A stretch of DNA of 64,000 nucleotides from Betaproteobacteria bacterium (GCA_016713125.1 JADJPT010000014.1:62001-126000); one strand, 5' to 3'; counted from the stretch's first letter, positions 17,061 through 28,059 are shown. Numbers and translations: made by a program. Notes: a model not told the origin generated them from the letters alone.

Positions 17061-18014
17061 ATGACCGCGATCATGAACGCAGCACCCCGCGTCCTGTGCA
17101 TAGGCATGGCGACCATCGACCACGTGTTCCGCCTCACGGCCATCCCGCGCGAGCCGACCAAGGTGCGCGCCAAACAGTACGTGCGCATCAGCGGCGGCAT
17201 GGCCGCCAACGCCGCCGTGGCCGTGGCGCGACTGGGCGGCGCGGCCGAGTACTGGGGCCCGATAGGCGCGGATGCCAACGGCGAGGAGATCCTCGCCGAA
17301 CTCGCCGCCGAACGCGTCGGCGTGTCCGGCGTGCTGCGCGTGCCGCAACCTTCGGCGGTCTCGGCCATCATGGTCGACCTCGCCGGCGAGCGCCTGGTGT
17401 GCGGCTATTCCGACCCCGCGACTTTCGACAGCGACACCGCCCTGCCGCTCGAGCGCCTGGCCGGATTCGACGCGCTGCACGTCGACTGCCGCTGGTGGAG
17501 GACCGGACGGCACGCACTGGCCGCGGCGCGCGCGCGCGGCCTGCCCGCCGTGTTCGACGGCGACCTGGCGCCGCCCGAAGCCCTGGTCGAACTCGCCCCG
17601 CTCGCCAGCCACGCCATCTTCTCCGAGCGCGGCCTGGCCTCGGTCGCCGCCGGCGACTCGCCGCAGGCGCAGCTGGCCGACTTCGCCGCGCGCCACGGCC
17701 GCGCCGATGCGCTGCTCGGCGTGACCCTGGGCGCGGCCGGCTTCGTCTGGATCAGCGAAGGCCGGCTGTGGCGCCTCGGCGTGCCCCGCGTCGAGGTGAT
17801 CGACACCCTCGCCGCCGGCGACGTGTTCCACGGCGCCTACGCCTACGCGCTGGCCTGCGGCATGGACGCGCACACCTGCGCGCGCTTCGCCACCGCCACC
17901 GCGGCGCTCAAGTGCACGCGCTTCGGCGGCCGCAGCGGCACCCCGGCGGATGCCGAGGTCGACGCACAACTGGCCGTCTGGAACGAAGCGCCGCAGGCGC
18001 TGGCGACCGCATGA
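17061..18014 (+). CDS. PfkB family carbohydrate kinase
   Basis: This 317-residue ribokinase-fold enzyme phosphorylates a sugar or nucleoside with ATP. The N-terminal motif is present as SGGMAANAAVAVARLGG, and the C-terminal signature as DTLAAGDVFHGAYAYAL, whose Asp is the catalytic base. The sequence between shows no bacterial PfkB subtype I can name with certainty; it is closest in character to the ketohexokinase and sulfofructose-kinase branch. An in-frame ATG four codons downstream is an alternative start. Its stop overlaps the next gene start (ATGA). Confidence 0.85.
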   Translation: MTAIMNAAPRVLCIGMATIDHVFRLTAIPREPTKVRAKQYVRISGGMAANAAVAVARLGGAAEYWGPIGADANGEEILAELAAERVGVSGVLRVPQPSAVSAIMVDLAGERLVCGYSDPATFDSDTALPLERLAGFDALHVDCRWWRTGRHALAAARARGLPAVFDGDLAPPEALVELAPLASHAIFSERGLASVAAGDSPQAQLADFAARHGRADALLGVTLGAAGFVWISEGRLWRLGVPRVEVIDTLAAGDVFHGAYAYALACGMDAHTCARFATATAALKCTRFGGRSGTPADAEVDAQLAVWNEAPQALATA

Positions 18015-21000
18015 CCATGCCGCCGCGCGCCGCGTTCTACCTGCTGTTCACCGCCTCGGGCTTCGCCGGCCTGATCTACGAGTCGATCTGGACGCATTAC
18101 CTCAAGCTGTTCCTCGGCCACGCGGCCTACGCCCAGTCCCTGGTGCTGATCGTGTTCATGGGCGGCCTGGCCGCCGGCAGCGCGCTGATGAGCCGGCGCT
18201 CGGCGCGTATCGCCAATCCGCTGCTCGCCTATGCGCTGGTCGAGGCCATCGTCGGCGCCTTCGCGCTGGTGTTCCACGAGGTCTATGCGGCGTCCACCGA
18301 CTTCGTGCATGCGGTGGTGATGCCCGGCCTGGATTCGGAAGCGCTGGCGCTGACCGCCAAGCTCGTGCTGTGCGCGCTGCTGCTGCCGCAGACGGTGCTG
18401 CTGGGCATGACCTTCCCGCTGATGAGCACGGGCCTGGTGCGCGCCCACCCGGGCGCCTCGGGCGAGTCGGTGGCCATGCTGTACTTCACCAACAGCCTGG
18501 GCGCCGCCGCCGGCGTGCTGGTCAGCGGCTTCGTGCTGATCGAATGGGCCGGCCTGCCCGGCACCCTGCGCACCGCCGGGCTGATCAACCTCGGACTGGC
18601 CGCCGTGGTCTGGCTGATCGCGCGACCGATGACCTCACCCGCCCTGGGGCGCCGCGAGGACGAGGATGCCGGCAACGCCAACGCCGCGCGCCTGCTGCTG
18701 GCCATCGCCTTCTTCACCGGCCTGGCCTCCTTCGTCTACGAGATCGCCTGGATCCGCATGCTGGCCCTGGTGCTGGGCTCGTCCACGCATTCCTTCGAAC
18801 TGATGCTCTCGACCTTCATCCTCGGCCTGGCGCTGGGCGGCCTGGCCGTGCGCAGGCTGGTCGACAGCGTCGCCAGCCCCGAGCGGCTGCTGGGCTGGGT
18901 GCAGGTGGCCATGGGCCTGCTGGCCCTGCTCACGCTGGTGGTCTACGACCGCAGCTTCCAGGTCATGGAACTGCTGATGAAGGGCCTGGCGCGCACCGAC
19001 GAAGGCTATTTCTTCTTCAACCTCAGCGGCCAGGCGGTGGCCGCCATGGTCATGCTGCCGGCCACCTTCTGCGCCGGCATGACCCTGCCGCTGATCACCG
19101 GGGCGCTGCTGCGCCGCGGCGCCGGTGAATCGGCCATCGGCCGCGTGTACGCCGCCAACACCCTGGGGGCCATCGCCGGGGTGCTGCTGGCCGTGCACAT
19201 CGGCCTGCCTGCGCTGGGCCTCAAGTGGGCCATGGTGGCGGGCAGCGCGGTGGACGCGCTGATCGGGCTGGCCCTGCTGTGGCGCTTCGTGCCGGCGCCG
19301 CGCGCGCGCCGCCTGCAGCTCGGCCTGGCGGGCGCGCTGTGCGCGCTGCTGTTCCTGCCGGTAATGATCGCCTTCGAGCTGGACGTCAACAAGATGACCG
19401 CCGGCGTGTTCCGCCACGGTGAACTCACCAGCTCGAAGGACGCGAAAGTGCTGTACGCCCGCGACGGCAAGACCTCGACCGTGCACCTGGTCGATTACGG
19501 CGGCACCTACAGCATTCGCACCAACGGCAAATCCGACGGCTCGGTGGTCATGCGCGAGGGCGAGCGAGGCTCCGACGAGATCACCATGGTGCTGACCGGC
19601 GCGCTGCCGCTGGCCATCAAGCCGGACGCCAGGAGCGCCGCGCTGATCGGCATCGGCACCGGCCAGACCATGCACACCCTGCTGCAGAGCATGGCCATCG
19701 AACGCGTCGAGACCGTGGAGATCGAAGCCGCGATGGCCGAGGCCGCGCGCGGCTTCTCGCCGCGCAACGCGGCGGCCTGGGCCGACCCGCGCGGCAGCCT
19801 GCTGATCGACGACGCCAAGACCTTTTTCTCGACGCGCAACCGCAAGTACGACATCGTCATCTCCGAGCCCTCCAACCCCTGGGTCAGCGGCGTGTCCAGC
19901 CTGTTCACGCAGGAGTTCTACCGGCGCATCCGCACGCACCTGAACCCCGGCGGACTGCTGGTGCAGTGGTTCCAGCTCTACGAGATCGACACCTCGCTGG
20001 TCGCCTCCATGCTGGCCGCGCTGGGCGAGACCTTCCCGCACTACGCCGTGTACGCGCCCAGCGACCACGACCTGCTGATCGTGGCCAGCGAAACGCCGAT
20101 CCCCGCGCCGCGCCTGGACAAGGCCCTGGAACACCCGGGCCTGGCCAGGGAGCTGTTCACCGTGCAGGTGATGAGCGCCGGCGACCTGGACGCGCGCTAC
20201 CTGGGCAACCGCGCCACGCTGGAGCCGCTGTTCCTCACCCATGCCATGCCGCCCAACTCCGACTACTACCCGGTGCTGGACCTGAACGCCGCGCGCCATC
20301 GCTACACCGAGCGCAGCGCGATCGAGGTGGTGGCGTTGGGCAACCTCGGCGTGCCCGTGCTCGAGATGCTGGAGCCCGGCCGGCGCGACCGCCCGGTGAA
20401 CCCGCTCTATGCCGGATCGCTGAGCTTCGACCGCATCGAGAACGCGCGCCGCGCCGCCTACATCCGCGACGCCCTGCTCGACCCGCGCACCCCGGCCCCG
20501 GTGGCGATCACCGCGCAGATGCAGAAAGACATCGAAATGGTGCGGCTGCGCCTGCTCGACTGCCGCGACGCGCGCGAACAGGACGTCTGGCTGCAGGCGC
20601 TGGTCGCGCTGGCACAGGACATGAACCCCTTCCTGCCGGCCGAGGACGCCGACCGAGTGTGGAAGCGCATCGTCGAGGCGCCCTGCCATGCCGGCCTGGC
20701 CACCACCCAGCAGCAATGGATCGCGCTGCTGCGCGCCGTGGGCCGGCGCGACGCGACGCGCATGGCCGAACTCGGTGCGCAGATGCTCGCTTCGCAGGCC
20801 GAGATCAGCGCCGCCAGCCGCGAATTCATGTGGATGGCCGCGCTGACCGGCTATCTGGCGGCGGGCGACAAGGCCAACGCGCTGAAGGTCTGGGACTATT
20901 ACGCGGAACGCATGGCCAGGAGCGCCCCCAAGCCGGTGTTCCGGCTGCTGCGCTGCCATGCCGAACCGGGCAGCGGCGCGGCGCGCGCCGCTGCCTGCGG

Positions 21001-21031
21001 CCGGGTGTTCGAGGCCTGGGCGCGGCGCTAG
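18011..21031 (+). CDS. Membrane-anchored spermidine synthase-like protein
   Basis: This 1006-residue protein joins a polytopic membrane region (about residues 1-450, at least 10 helices in two similar halves) to a soluble spermidine synthase-like domain (about 480-740). The halves share A-S-G-x-x-x-x-x-YE and TFPL/TLPL motifs. The soluble domain has GIGTGQTMHTL as the nucleotide loop and IVISEPSNPWVSGVSSLFTQEFY as the aminopropyltransferase-like active region. A helical C-terminal tail (about 800-1006) is unlike the family. True polyamine synthesis is unproven for such fused proteins. It overlaps the PfkB gene by 4 bp and ends at a clear terminator. Confidence 0.8.
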   Translation: MTMPPRAAFYLLFTASGFAGLIYESIWTHYLKLFLGHAAYAQSLVLIVFMGGLAAGSALMSRRSARIANPLLAYALVEAIVGAFALVFHEVYAASTDFVHAVVMPGLDSEALALTAKLVLCALLLPQTVLLGMTFPLMSTGLVRAHPGASGESVAMLYFTNSLGAAAGVLVSGFVLIEWAGLPGTLRTAGLINLGLAAVVWLIARPMTSPALGRREDEDAGNANAARLLLAIAFFTGLASFVYEIAWIRMLALVLGSSTHSFELMLSTFILGLALGGLAVRRLVDSVASPERLLGWVQVAMGLLALLTLVVYDRSFQVMELLMKGLARTDEGYFFFNLSGQAVAAMVMLPATFCAGMTLPLITGALLRRGAGESAIGRVYAANTLGAIAGVLLAVHIGLPALGLKWAMVAGSAVDALIGLALLWRFVPAPRARRLQLGLAGALCALLFLPVMIAFELDVNKMTAGVFRHGELTSSKDAKVLYARDGKTSTVHLVDYGGTYSIRTNGKSDGSVVMREGERGSDEITMVLTGALPLAIKPDARSAALIGIGTGQTMHTLLQSMAIERVETVEIEAAMAEAARGFSPRNAAAWADPRGSLLIDDAKTFFSTRNRKYDIVISEPSNPWVSGVSSLFTQEFYRRIRTHLNPGGLLVQWFQLYEIDTSLVASMLAALGETFPHYAVYAPSDHDLLIVASETPIPAPRLDKALEHPGLARELFTVQVMSAGDLDARYLGNRATLEPLFLTHAMPPNSDYYPVLDLNAARHRYTERSAIEVVALGNLGVPVLEMLEPGRRDRPVNPLYAGSLSFDRIENARRAAYIRDALLDPRTPAPVAITAQMQKDIEMVRLRLLDCRDAREQDVWLQALVALAQDMNPFLPAEDADRVWKRIVEAPCHAGLATTQQQWIALLRAVGRRDATRMAELGAQMLASQAEISAASREFMWMAALTGYLAAGDKANALKVWDYYAERMARSAPKPVFRLLRCHAEPGSGAARAAACGRVFEAWARR

Positions 21032-21065
21032 GCCGGTGGCGTCCGGAATGTATCTTTAGCGATAC

Positions 21066-21092
21066 AAAAACTGCCTGGAAACCCGCTCCAGG
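21066..21092 (-). terminator. Rho-independent terminator of typA
   Basis: On the minus strand a CCTGGA/TCCAGG stem with a seven-base loop is followed within three bases by TTTTT (21070-21066). It lies about 45 bp after the typA stop and back to back with the plus-strand terminator of the converging gene. Confidence 0.65.
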
Positions 21093-21093
21093 A

Positions 21094-21131
21094 GCCGATC
21101 TCGCAAAATGAATCTGCGAGAATCGGCTTTT
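21094..21131 (+). terminator. Rho-independent terminator of the spermidine synthase-like gene
   Basis: The arms GCCGATCTCGCA (21094-21105) and TGCGAGAATCGGC (21115-21127) pair with one bulged base around a nine-base loop. A TTTT run follows on the plus strand. It lies 62 bp after the stop of the upstream gene. Confidence 0.75.
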
Positions 21132-21138
21132 GGCCGAC

Positions 21139-22965
<1,827 letters not shown>

Positions 22966-23096
22966 GTACTGATCCGGGGGGGGTCTTGGGGCGCGCATTG
23001 TAGCAGCGTAGGCCCCTGAACGGAAAGGTTTTTTGCGTTGCACAAAAGTACCGCAAAACAAGGGTTTGAAACGCCCCTCGGCGCCACCCGATCCGG

Positions 23097-23474
23097 CTAG
23101 TAGCCGCGCAGCCTCGAAATGCTGCGCCGGTCGCGTTTGGTGGGCCGTCCGGCCAGCTCCTGCGCGGGTTCGTTCTCCAGCTTGCGGCGCGCCATGGCCG
23201 CCTCGCGTTCCAGGCGTCCGGCTTCGGTCTCGGCGTACAGCAGGCGCGCGGCCGGAGCCGGCCCGCGCTTGTCCGACAGGGCGCGCACCTCGATCTTCCA
23301 GAGCAGTTCGCCCACCGCGATTTCCAGCGCGTCGCCGACGCGCAGCTCCCTGGCCGGCTTGACGCGTTCGCCCGCCCGCTTCACGCGTCCGCCCTCCACC
23401 GCCGCCTGCGCCAGGCGGCGCGTCTTGAAGAAACGCGCCGCCCACAGCCATTTGTCGATGCGCAGTGCGTTCAT
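23097..23474 (-). CDS. hslR: Heat shock protein 15 (S4 RNA-binding)
   Basis: Hsp15 binds stalled 50S subunits carrying peptidyl-tRNA and helps recycle them. The 125-residue protein starts MNALRIDKWLWAARFFKTRRLA, the S4 domain signature, and has GGRVKRAGERVKPARELRVGDAL. A basic C-terminal tail with RPTKRDRRSISRLRGY is typical of the family. It follows the Rieske beta gene by 16 bp and precedes typA. Confidence 0.93.
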   Translation of the reverse strand: MNALRIDKWLWAARFFKTRRLAQAAVEGGRVKRAGERVKPARELRVGDALEIAVGELLWKIEVRALSDKRGPAPAARLLYAETEAGRLEREAAMARRKLENEPAQELAGRPTKRDRRSISRLRGY

Positions 23475-23490
23475 GTGCGGCGCCGCGTCC

Positions 23491-24006
23491 CTACACGCAG
23501 TAGAAATCCAGCAGCGTGGGCAGGCAGTCGTTGAGCAGCACGCATTTCTTCGCGCGGATGCGCCAGCCGCCGCCGTGCGGCGCCAGGCGGTGTTCGCTGC
23601 GGCCGAAGAACACGTGCTCGCTCTTCTTCTTCAGGTTGTACAGGTGCACGGTGAAGTTGGCGTGCACCAGGAGGCAGCCGTCGGGCTCGGGCGAATTGCC
23701 GTCGACCAGCACGTTGCCCACCGCATGCTGGGTGCGCGGCAGCGGGATGGCCGCCACCGAGCGGCCCGAGAGCGCGCGCGTCACGCGCTCGGCCAGGCGC
23801 GTGCGCGGCTGGCACCAGATCAGCGACAGCTCGGTATCCGGGTCTGCCGTGGTTTCGTGCTCGCTCTTCCAGGCCGGCACCCAGAACTCGGCCTCGGGCT
23901 CGAACAGGTTCAGCCAGTCCTGCCAGCGGCGCGTGTCGAGCAGCAGCGCCTCGCGGTACAGGAACTGTTCCGCGGCGCGCGCCAGGTCCGCGACCTGCGT
24001 GCTCAA
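23491..24006 (-). CDS. Aromatic ring-hydroxylating dioxygenase beta subunit
   Basis: This 171-residue protein has the NTF2-like fold of ring-hydroxylating oxygenase small subunits. It has AEQFLYREALLLDTRRWQDW near the N-terminus and the typical TQHAVGNVLV and FFGRSEHRL segments. It is structural, stabilising the alpha3-beta3 oxygenase. The start is TTG at 24006, whose four bases TTGA also contain the alpha-subunit stop; GGAGGG lies 6 bp upstream, so coupled translation is likely. The frame is open far upstream inside alpha, but that part is not family-like. Confidence 0.87.
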   Translation of the reverse strand: MSTQVADLARAAEQFLYREALLLDTRRWQDWLNLFEPEAEFWVPAWKSEHETTADPDTELSLIWCQPRTRLAERVTRALSGRSVAAIPLPRTQHAVGNVLVDGNSPEPDGCLLVHANFTVHLYNLKKKSEHVFFGRSEHRLAPHGGGWRIRAKKCVLLNDCLPTLLDFYCV

Positions 24007-25322
24007 GTCGCGCCCTCCAGCAGCAGCCGGCGCCACTCGCGCCAGCAGGTGTGGAACAGGGTCTCGTCGCCGGCCTCGAAGGGCCCCACGGTCGAGGTCA
24101 GCGGCTGCACGCCGAGTTCCGCGGCGTCGGCGTTGGCGCCGGCCTGCAGCGCGCCCAGCCCGCGCAGATAGCCCTGCTGGTGGTCGTAGCCGGCGTGGTA
24201 GCCGGTCTGGCAGTCCTCGTAGTTCACCGTGTCGTCCGGCGTGGCCAGGCCGCTGGGATTGAAGAACTCCTCGTACTGGCGGATGCGCGTGCGCAGCTGC
24301 TCGCCGCTCTCGCCCCTGGGCGTCAGGCAGTAGGTGCGCACCTCGGTGCGGTCCGCCGCCAGCGGATGCAGCACGCGCAGCTGCAGAGAGGCGTTCTCGG
24401 CGATCTGGATGTTCGGGAAGATGGTGATGTTGCGCGTGTACAGCAGCCACTTGGCGCGCGTCGCTCCCAGCCGCGCCTCGAGTTCCGCGTAGCCCTGCGC
24501 CAGGGCGCGCGCCTGCGCCGCCGGGTTGCTGCCGTACAGCGCGTTGTGCCCGTTGGCGAAGGTGAAGCCGCCGCGGAACAGCTCGGCGTCGCGAAAGCCC
24601 TCGTACACCGAGCCGCCGCCCTCGCCCTCGGCCTTGCGCTTGGCGAGGATGCCGATGTAGGTCGGGTGCGTGGAACTGAAATGGTAGGCGTCGACGCCGT
24701 TCTCGATCTGGAATTTCCAGTTGCCGTCGTAACGGTAGCTCACGCTGCCGGGCACGCAGGCGACACCCTGCGGCGACTGATCGGCGATCAGGTCGAGGAA
24801 CACGCGCATGTCGCCCAGGTGCTCGGCCAGCGGGGGCACCGCCGGATTGGCGCTGCCGAACAGGAAACCGCGATAGTTCTCGAAGCGCGGCAGCGGCACC
24901 AGGCCGTGGTCCTCGCGGGCGAAGGATTCCGGGTAGCGGCCCTGCTCCAGGGCCTTGATGCCGACGTTGCGCCCGCCGCTGTCGTAGGTCCAGCCGTGGT
25001 AGCGGCAGACGTGCACCCTGGCATTGCCGTGCTCCAGCGGGCAGACCGCGGCACGGCGGTGCCGGCAGGCGTTGTAGAAGGCCGCGAGTGCGCCACCGGC
25101 ATCGCGCATCACCACCACCGGCTGGCGGCCGACGCGGGTGGTGAAGTAATCGTGCGGCCGGGCGGCCTGCGCCTCCAGGCCGAGGAAGATCCAGGTGCCC
25201 TCGAAGATGCGCCGCATCTCGAGCTCGAACACCGCCTCGCTGGTGAAGGCCTCGCGGTGCACGCGAAACACGCCCTCGCCCGGCCGGTCGTCGACCAGCC
25301 TTTCGATCTCCGCCCTTTGCAT
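24003..25322 (-). CDS. Rieske aromatic ring-hydroxylating dioxygenase alpha subunit
   Basis: This 439-residue catalytic subunit uses electrons passed through a Rieske centre to hydroxylate a ring at mononuclear iron. The Rieske ligands are Cys86, His88, Cys106 and His109 (NACRHRRA and CRYHGW). The iron ligands sit in D-x2-H-x4-H at Asp211, His214 and His219 (VDAYHFSSTH). Its character is closest to benzoate/anthranilate-type oxygenases. No ferredoxin or reductase gene is in the window, so electron transfer partners must be elsewhere. It begins 19 bp after msrA and overlaps the beta gene by 4 bp. The substrate is unknown. Confidence 0.9.
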   Translation of the reverse strand: MQRAEIERLVDDRPGEGVFRVHREAFTSEAVFELEMRRIFEGTWIFLGLEAQAARPHDYFTTRVGRQPVVVMRDAGGALAAFYNACRHRRAAVCPLEHGNARVHVCRYHGWTYDSGGRNVGIKALEQGRYPESFAREDHGLVPLPRFENYRGFLFGSANPAVPPLAEHLGDMRVFLDLIADQSPQGVACVPGSVSYRYDGNWKFQIENGVDAYHFSSTHPTYIGILAKRKAEGEGGGSVYEGFRDAELFRGGFTFANGHNALYGSNPAAQARALAQGYAELEARLGATRAKWLLYTRNITIFPNIQIAENASLQLRVLHPLAADRTEVRTYCLTPRGESGEQLRTRIRQYEEFFNPSGLATPDDTVNYEDCQTGYHAGYDHQQGYLRGLGALQAGANADAAELGVQPLTSTVGPFEAGDETLFHTCWREWRRLLLEGAT

Positions 25323-25341
25323 TCCCGGTGCCGGCCCGGCC

Positions 25342-25998
25342 TCAGGCCCTGGCCAGCAGACCCACCGGGCAGGTGGCGCCAGTGCCGGCCAGCCCGCAGT
25401 AACCATCCGGGTTCTTGCCCAGATACTGCTGGTGGTACGGCTCGGCGTAATAGAACTCGGGCGCAGGGCGGATCTCGGTGGTGATCCTGCCGAAGTGCTT
25501 CGCGTCCAGCGCCTGCTGGAAGGCATCGCGCGTGGCCAGCGCGACCTTCACCTGCGCCTCGCCGTAGGTGTACAGCGCCGAGCGGTACTGCGTGCCGCGG
25601 TCATTGCCCTGGCGCATGCCCTGGGTGGGGTCGTGCTCCTCCCAGAAGGTCTTCAGCAGGTGCTCGAGGGGCAGCACCCGCGGGTCGAACACCACCAGCA
25701 CGGCCTCGGTGTGGTTGGTGAAACCGCTGCACACCTCCTCGTAGCTCGGGTTGGGCGTGTTGCCGCCGGAATAGCCCACGGCGGTGGTCCACACCCCGGG
25801 CAGCTCCCAGAACAGGCGCTCGGCGCCCCAGAAGCAGCCCATGCCCAGCTGCACCTGTTCCAGCCCCTCGGGGAACGGCGGCGCGATGGGCCGGCCGTTG
25901 ACGTAATGCTTGTCCGGCACCTGCATGCGTTCCTGGCGGCCCGGCAGGGTGTCGCCGGCGGGCAGCAGCGCGGTCATCTTCTTCATGAACGAGAACAC
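25342..25998 (-). CDS. msrA: Peptide methionine sulfoxide reductase MsrA
   Basis: MsrA repairs S-methionine sulfoxide in oxidised proteins. The catalytic motif GMGCFWGAERLFW has its Cys at residue 55. YSGGNTPNPSYEEVCSG, FWEEHDPTQGMRQGNDRGTQYRSA and PYHQQYL follow, the last with conserved active-site residues. The 218-residue length includes an N-terminal extension of about 45 residues, as in E. coli. GTG at 25998 is preferred because GGAGA lies about 5 bp upstream; the ATG at 25986 has none. It precedes the Rieske genes with a short gap and is divergent from the DUF599 gene. Confidence 0.95.
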   Translation of the reverse strand: MFSFMKKMTALLPAGDTLPGRQERMQVPDKHYVNGRPIAPPFPEGLEQVQLGMGCFWGAERLFWELPGVWTTAVGYSGGNTPNPSYEEVCSGFTNHTEAVLVVFDPRVLPLEHLLKTFWEEHDPTQGMRQGNDRGTQYRSALYTYGEAQVKVALATRDAFQQALDAKHFGRITTEIRPAPEFYYAEPYHQQYLGKNPDGYCGLAGTGATCPVGLLARA

Positions 25999-26114
25999 GG
26001 TGTTCTCCTGCGGATTGGAGTGGGGTCGGAGGCCGCGCGCAGCGCGGCGCGACGTAGAATACCGTACCCGAACCGTTCGCCGGCCCTGTCCGGCGAATCT
26101 GCGACGAACCCGCG

Positions 26115-26870
26115 ATGAACCTGCAACTCTCCACCCTGGACTGGATCGCCCTGGCCTGCTTCGCGGCCTGCTGGTGGGGCTTTCCCGCGTACGCCGGCTG
26201 GCGCACGCGATCGCGCGCCAGCCTGCTCGACATGATGAATGCCTACCGGCGCCAGTGGATGCGCCAGGTGATCGCGCGCGAGATGCGCATCGTCGACACC
26301 TCGATCCTCGCCAGCCTGGGCAACAGCGCGACCTTCTTCTCCTCGACCACCATCCTGATCCTCGGCGGCCTGCTGGCCATGCTCTCGACCTCGGAGGAGA
26401 TCCTCTCGGCGATCGGCAAGCTGCCGCTGGCGGTGCGCACCTCGGCGCAGGTCTGGGAGATGAAGATCGTGCTGATGCTGGCGATCTTCACCTACGCCTT
26501 CTTCGTCTTCACCTGGTCTCTGCGCCAGTTCAACTTCGTCGCCATCCTGGTCGGCGCCGCCACTTCCAAAGGCGGCGACCCGCAGGCGCAGGAACAGCTC
26601 GCGGCGCGCGCCGGGCGCATCCTCGAACATGCCGGCGAGTCCTTCAGCAAGGGCCTGCGCGCCTACTATTTCTCGCTGGCCGCGCTGACCTGGTTCGTGC
26701 ACCCGGCGCTGTTCACCGGCGCCTGCTTCGGCGTGGTCGCCGTGCTGGCCTGGCTGGAGTTCTATTCGGACACCGCGCGCGCGCTGCGCGAGCCCCTCAG
26801 CCATGGCGAACCCCTGCAAGGCCACGGCGAGTCCCCGCAGGACATACCCACCAAAGAGACGCACGCATGA
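26115..26870 (+). CDS. DUF599 family membrane protein
   Basis: This 251-residue inner-membrane protein has about four transmembrane segments. It has the DUF599 features DMMNAYRRQWMRQVIARE and RIVDTSILASLGNSATFFSSTTILILGG, with a long central cytoplasmic helix region. The family has no assigned function. It overlaps panE by 4 bp (ATGA) and is probably co-transcribed with it. Confidence 0.85.
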   Translation: MNLQLSTLDWIALACFAACWWGFPAYAGWRTRSRASLLDMMNAYRRQWMRQVIAREMRIVDTSILASLGNSATFFSSTTILILGGLLAMLSTSEEILSAIGKLPLAVRTSAQVWEMKIVLMLAIFTYAFFVFTWSLRQFNFVAILVGAATSKGGDPQAQEQLAARAGRILEHAGESFSKGLRAYYFSLAALTWFVHPALFTGACFGVVAVLAWLEFYSDTARALREPLSHGEPLQGHGESPQDIPTKETHA

Positions 26871-27859
26871 AGATCTGCATCTACGGCGCCGGTGCGGTCG
26901 GCGGCATCATGGCGGCCTGGCTGGAACGCGCCGGCCACGAGGTCTCGCTGGTCGCGCGCGGCGCGCACCTCGAGGCCATCCGCAGCAAGGGCCTGCGCGT
27001 GCGCACGGCGGCCACCGGCGCCGAGATCGTCGCGCATCCCAGGGCCGACGCCGATCCGGCGAAACTCGGCGCGCAGGACGTCGTGATCGTCACGGTCAAG
27101 GGCCAGAGCCTGCCGCAGGTGGCCGAGGGCATCGCCCCGCTGCTCGGGCCGGACACCAGCATCGTCACGGCGATGAACGGCATCCCGTGGTGGTTCTTCG
27201 ACAAGCTGCCCTACGGCGGCGGCAAGCTGCGCCTGGAAAGCCTGGACCCCGGCGGCAGGCTCTCGGCCGCCATGCCGACATCGCGCATCGTCGGCTGCGT
27301 GATCCATTGCGCGGCCTCGATGCCCGAGCCCGGCCTGATCAGCCACACCATGGGCCAGAAGCTGATCGTCGGCGAACCCGGCGGCAACACCGCGCGCACC
27401 GAGGCGATTGCCGCGGCATTCTCGGCGGCCGGCTACGAGTGCGTCCGCAGCCCGTTCATCCAGAAGGACTTCTGGGTCAAGCTGCTCGGCAACATCAGCT
27501 TCAACCCGGTGTCGGCGCTGACCATGGCCTCCTCCGACCGCATGATCGCCGACCCCTACGTGAAGGGCTTCATGGTGGCGGTGATGCGCGAGTGCCTGGC
27601 GATCGGCCGCGCGGTGGGCGTGGACGCCGCCATCGACCCCGAGGCGCGCATCGACATGGCGCGCGCGCTCGGCAAGTTCAAGACCTCGATGCTGCAGGAC
27701 ATGGAAGCCGGCAAGATGCTGGAGATCGACGGCCTGCTCACCGGCACGCTGGACGTGGCGCGCCAGGCCGGCGTGCCCGCGCCGTACACCGAGAGCCTGC
27801 TCGGCCTGATCCGCCTGCGCGCCGAGACCAGCGGACAGTACGTGCGCCCGGCGGCCTGA
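26867..27859 (+). CDS. panE: Ketopantoate reductase family protein
   Basis: PanE reduces 2-dehydropantoate with NADPH in pantothenate synthesis. The 330-residue protein starts MKICIYGAGAVGGIMAAW, the dinucleotide-binding loop. It has IVTVKGQSLPQVAEGI, the catalytic Lys region KDFWVKLLGNISFNPVSALT, and TSMLQDMEAGKMLEIDGL, the C-terminal substrate-site signature. Several paralogues of PanE (some with other 2-keto acid substrates) occur in Burkholderiales, so the exact substrate is not certain. It is the last intact gene before the split dusA. Confidence 0.87.
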   Translation: MKICIYGAGAVGGIMAAWLERAGHEVSLVARGAHLEAIRSKGLRVRTAATGAEIVAHPRADADPAKLGAQDVVIVTVKGQSLPQVAEGIAPLLGPDTSIVTAMNGIPWWFFDKLPYGGGKLRLESLDPGGRLSAAMPTSRIVGCVIHCAASMPEPGLISHTMGQKLIVGEPGGNTARTEAIAAAFSAAGYECVRSPFIQKDFWVKLLGNISFNPVSALTMASSDRMIADPYVKGFMVAVMRECLAIGRAVGVDAAIDPEARIDMARALGKFKTSMLQDMEAGKMLEIDGLLTGTLDVARQAGVPAPYTESLLGLIRLRAETSGQYVRPAA

Positions 27860-27903
27860 AGACGGCGCCGGCCCCGGCCCCATGACCGCTTAATGAACCG
27901 TTG

Positions 27904-27965
27904 ATGACTCCCGGCGCGCCCCCCTACGCCTCGGCACACCGCCTGTCCGTCGCGCCGATGATGGA
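27904..27965 (+). pseudogene. dusA: Detached 5' end of dusA
   Basis: The ATG at 27904 opens a frame reading MTPGAPPYASAHRLSVAPMM, which is the classical DusA N-terminus up to the flavin-contacting APMM. The sequence then leaves the family at exactly the 16 bp junction repeat. Translation would run to a stop at 28081-28083, adding about 39 unrelated residues. Joining this fragment to the DusA sequence after 30213 gives an uninterrupted protein reading HRLSVAPMMDWTDRHCRYYL. So this is the original start of dusA, cut off by the inserted element. Confidence 0.88.
27950..27965 (+). repeat. Left junction (attL-like) copy of the 16 bp dusA repeat
   Basis: The sequence TCGCGCCGATGATGGA occurs here and again at 30198-30213, in the same orientation. 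It encodes the (V/F)APMM(E/D) region of DusA. The flanks differ on both sides, as expected for recombination core sequence rather than a longer duplication. Confidence 0.85.
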
Positions 27966-28059
27966 AAATCTGAAATCTAGGAATCGGGCGTCTGGGCGCC
28001 GGTGCGGGTGTGCAAAATTCGTTCACGAAAATCCGCAACTAGGAAAATTAAAGTTACGG

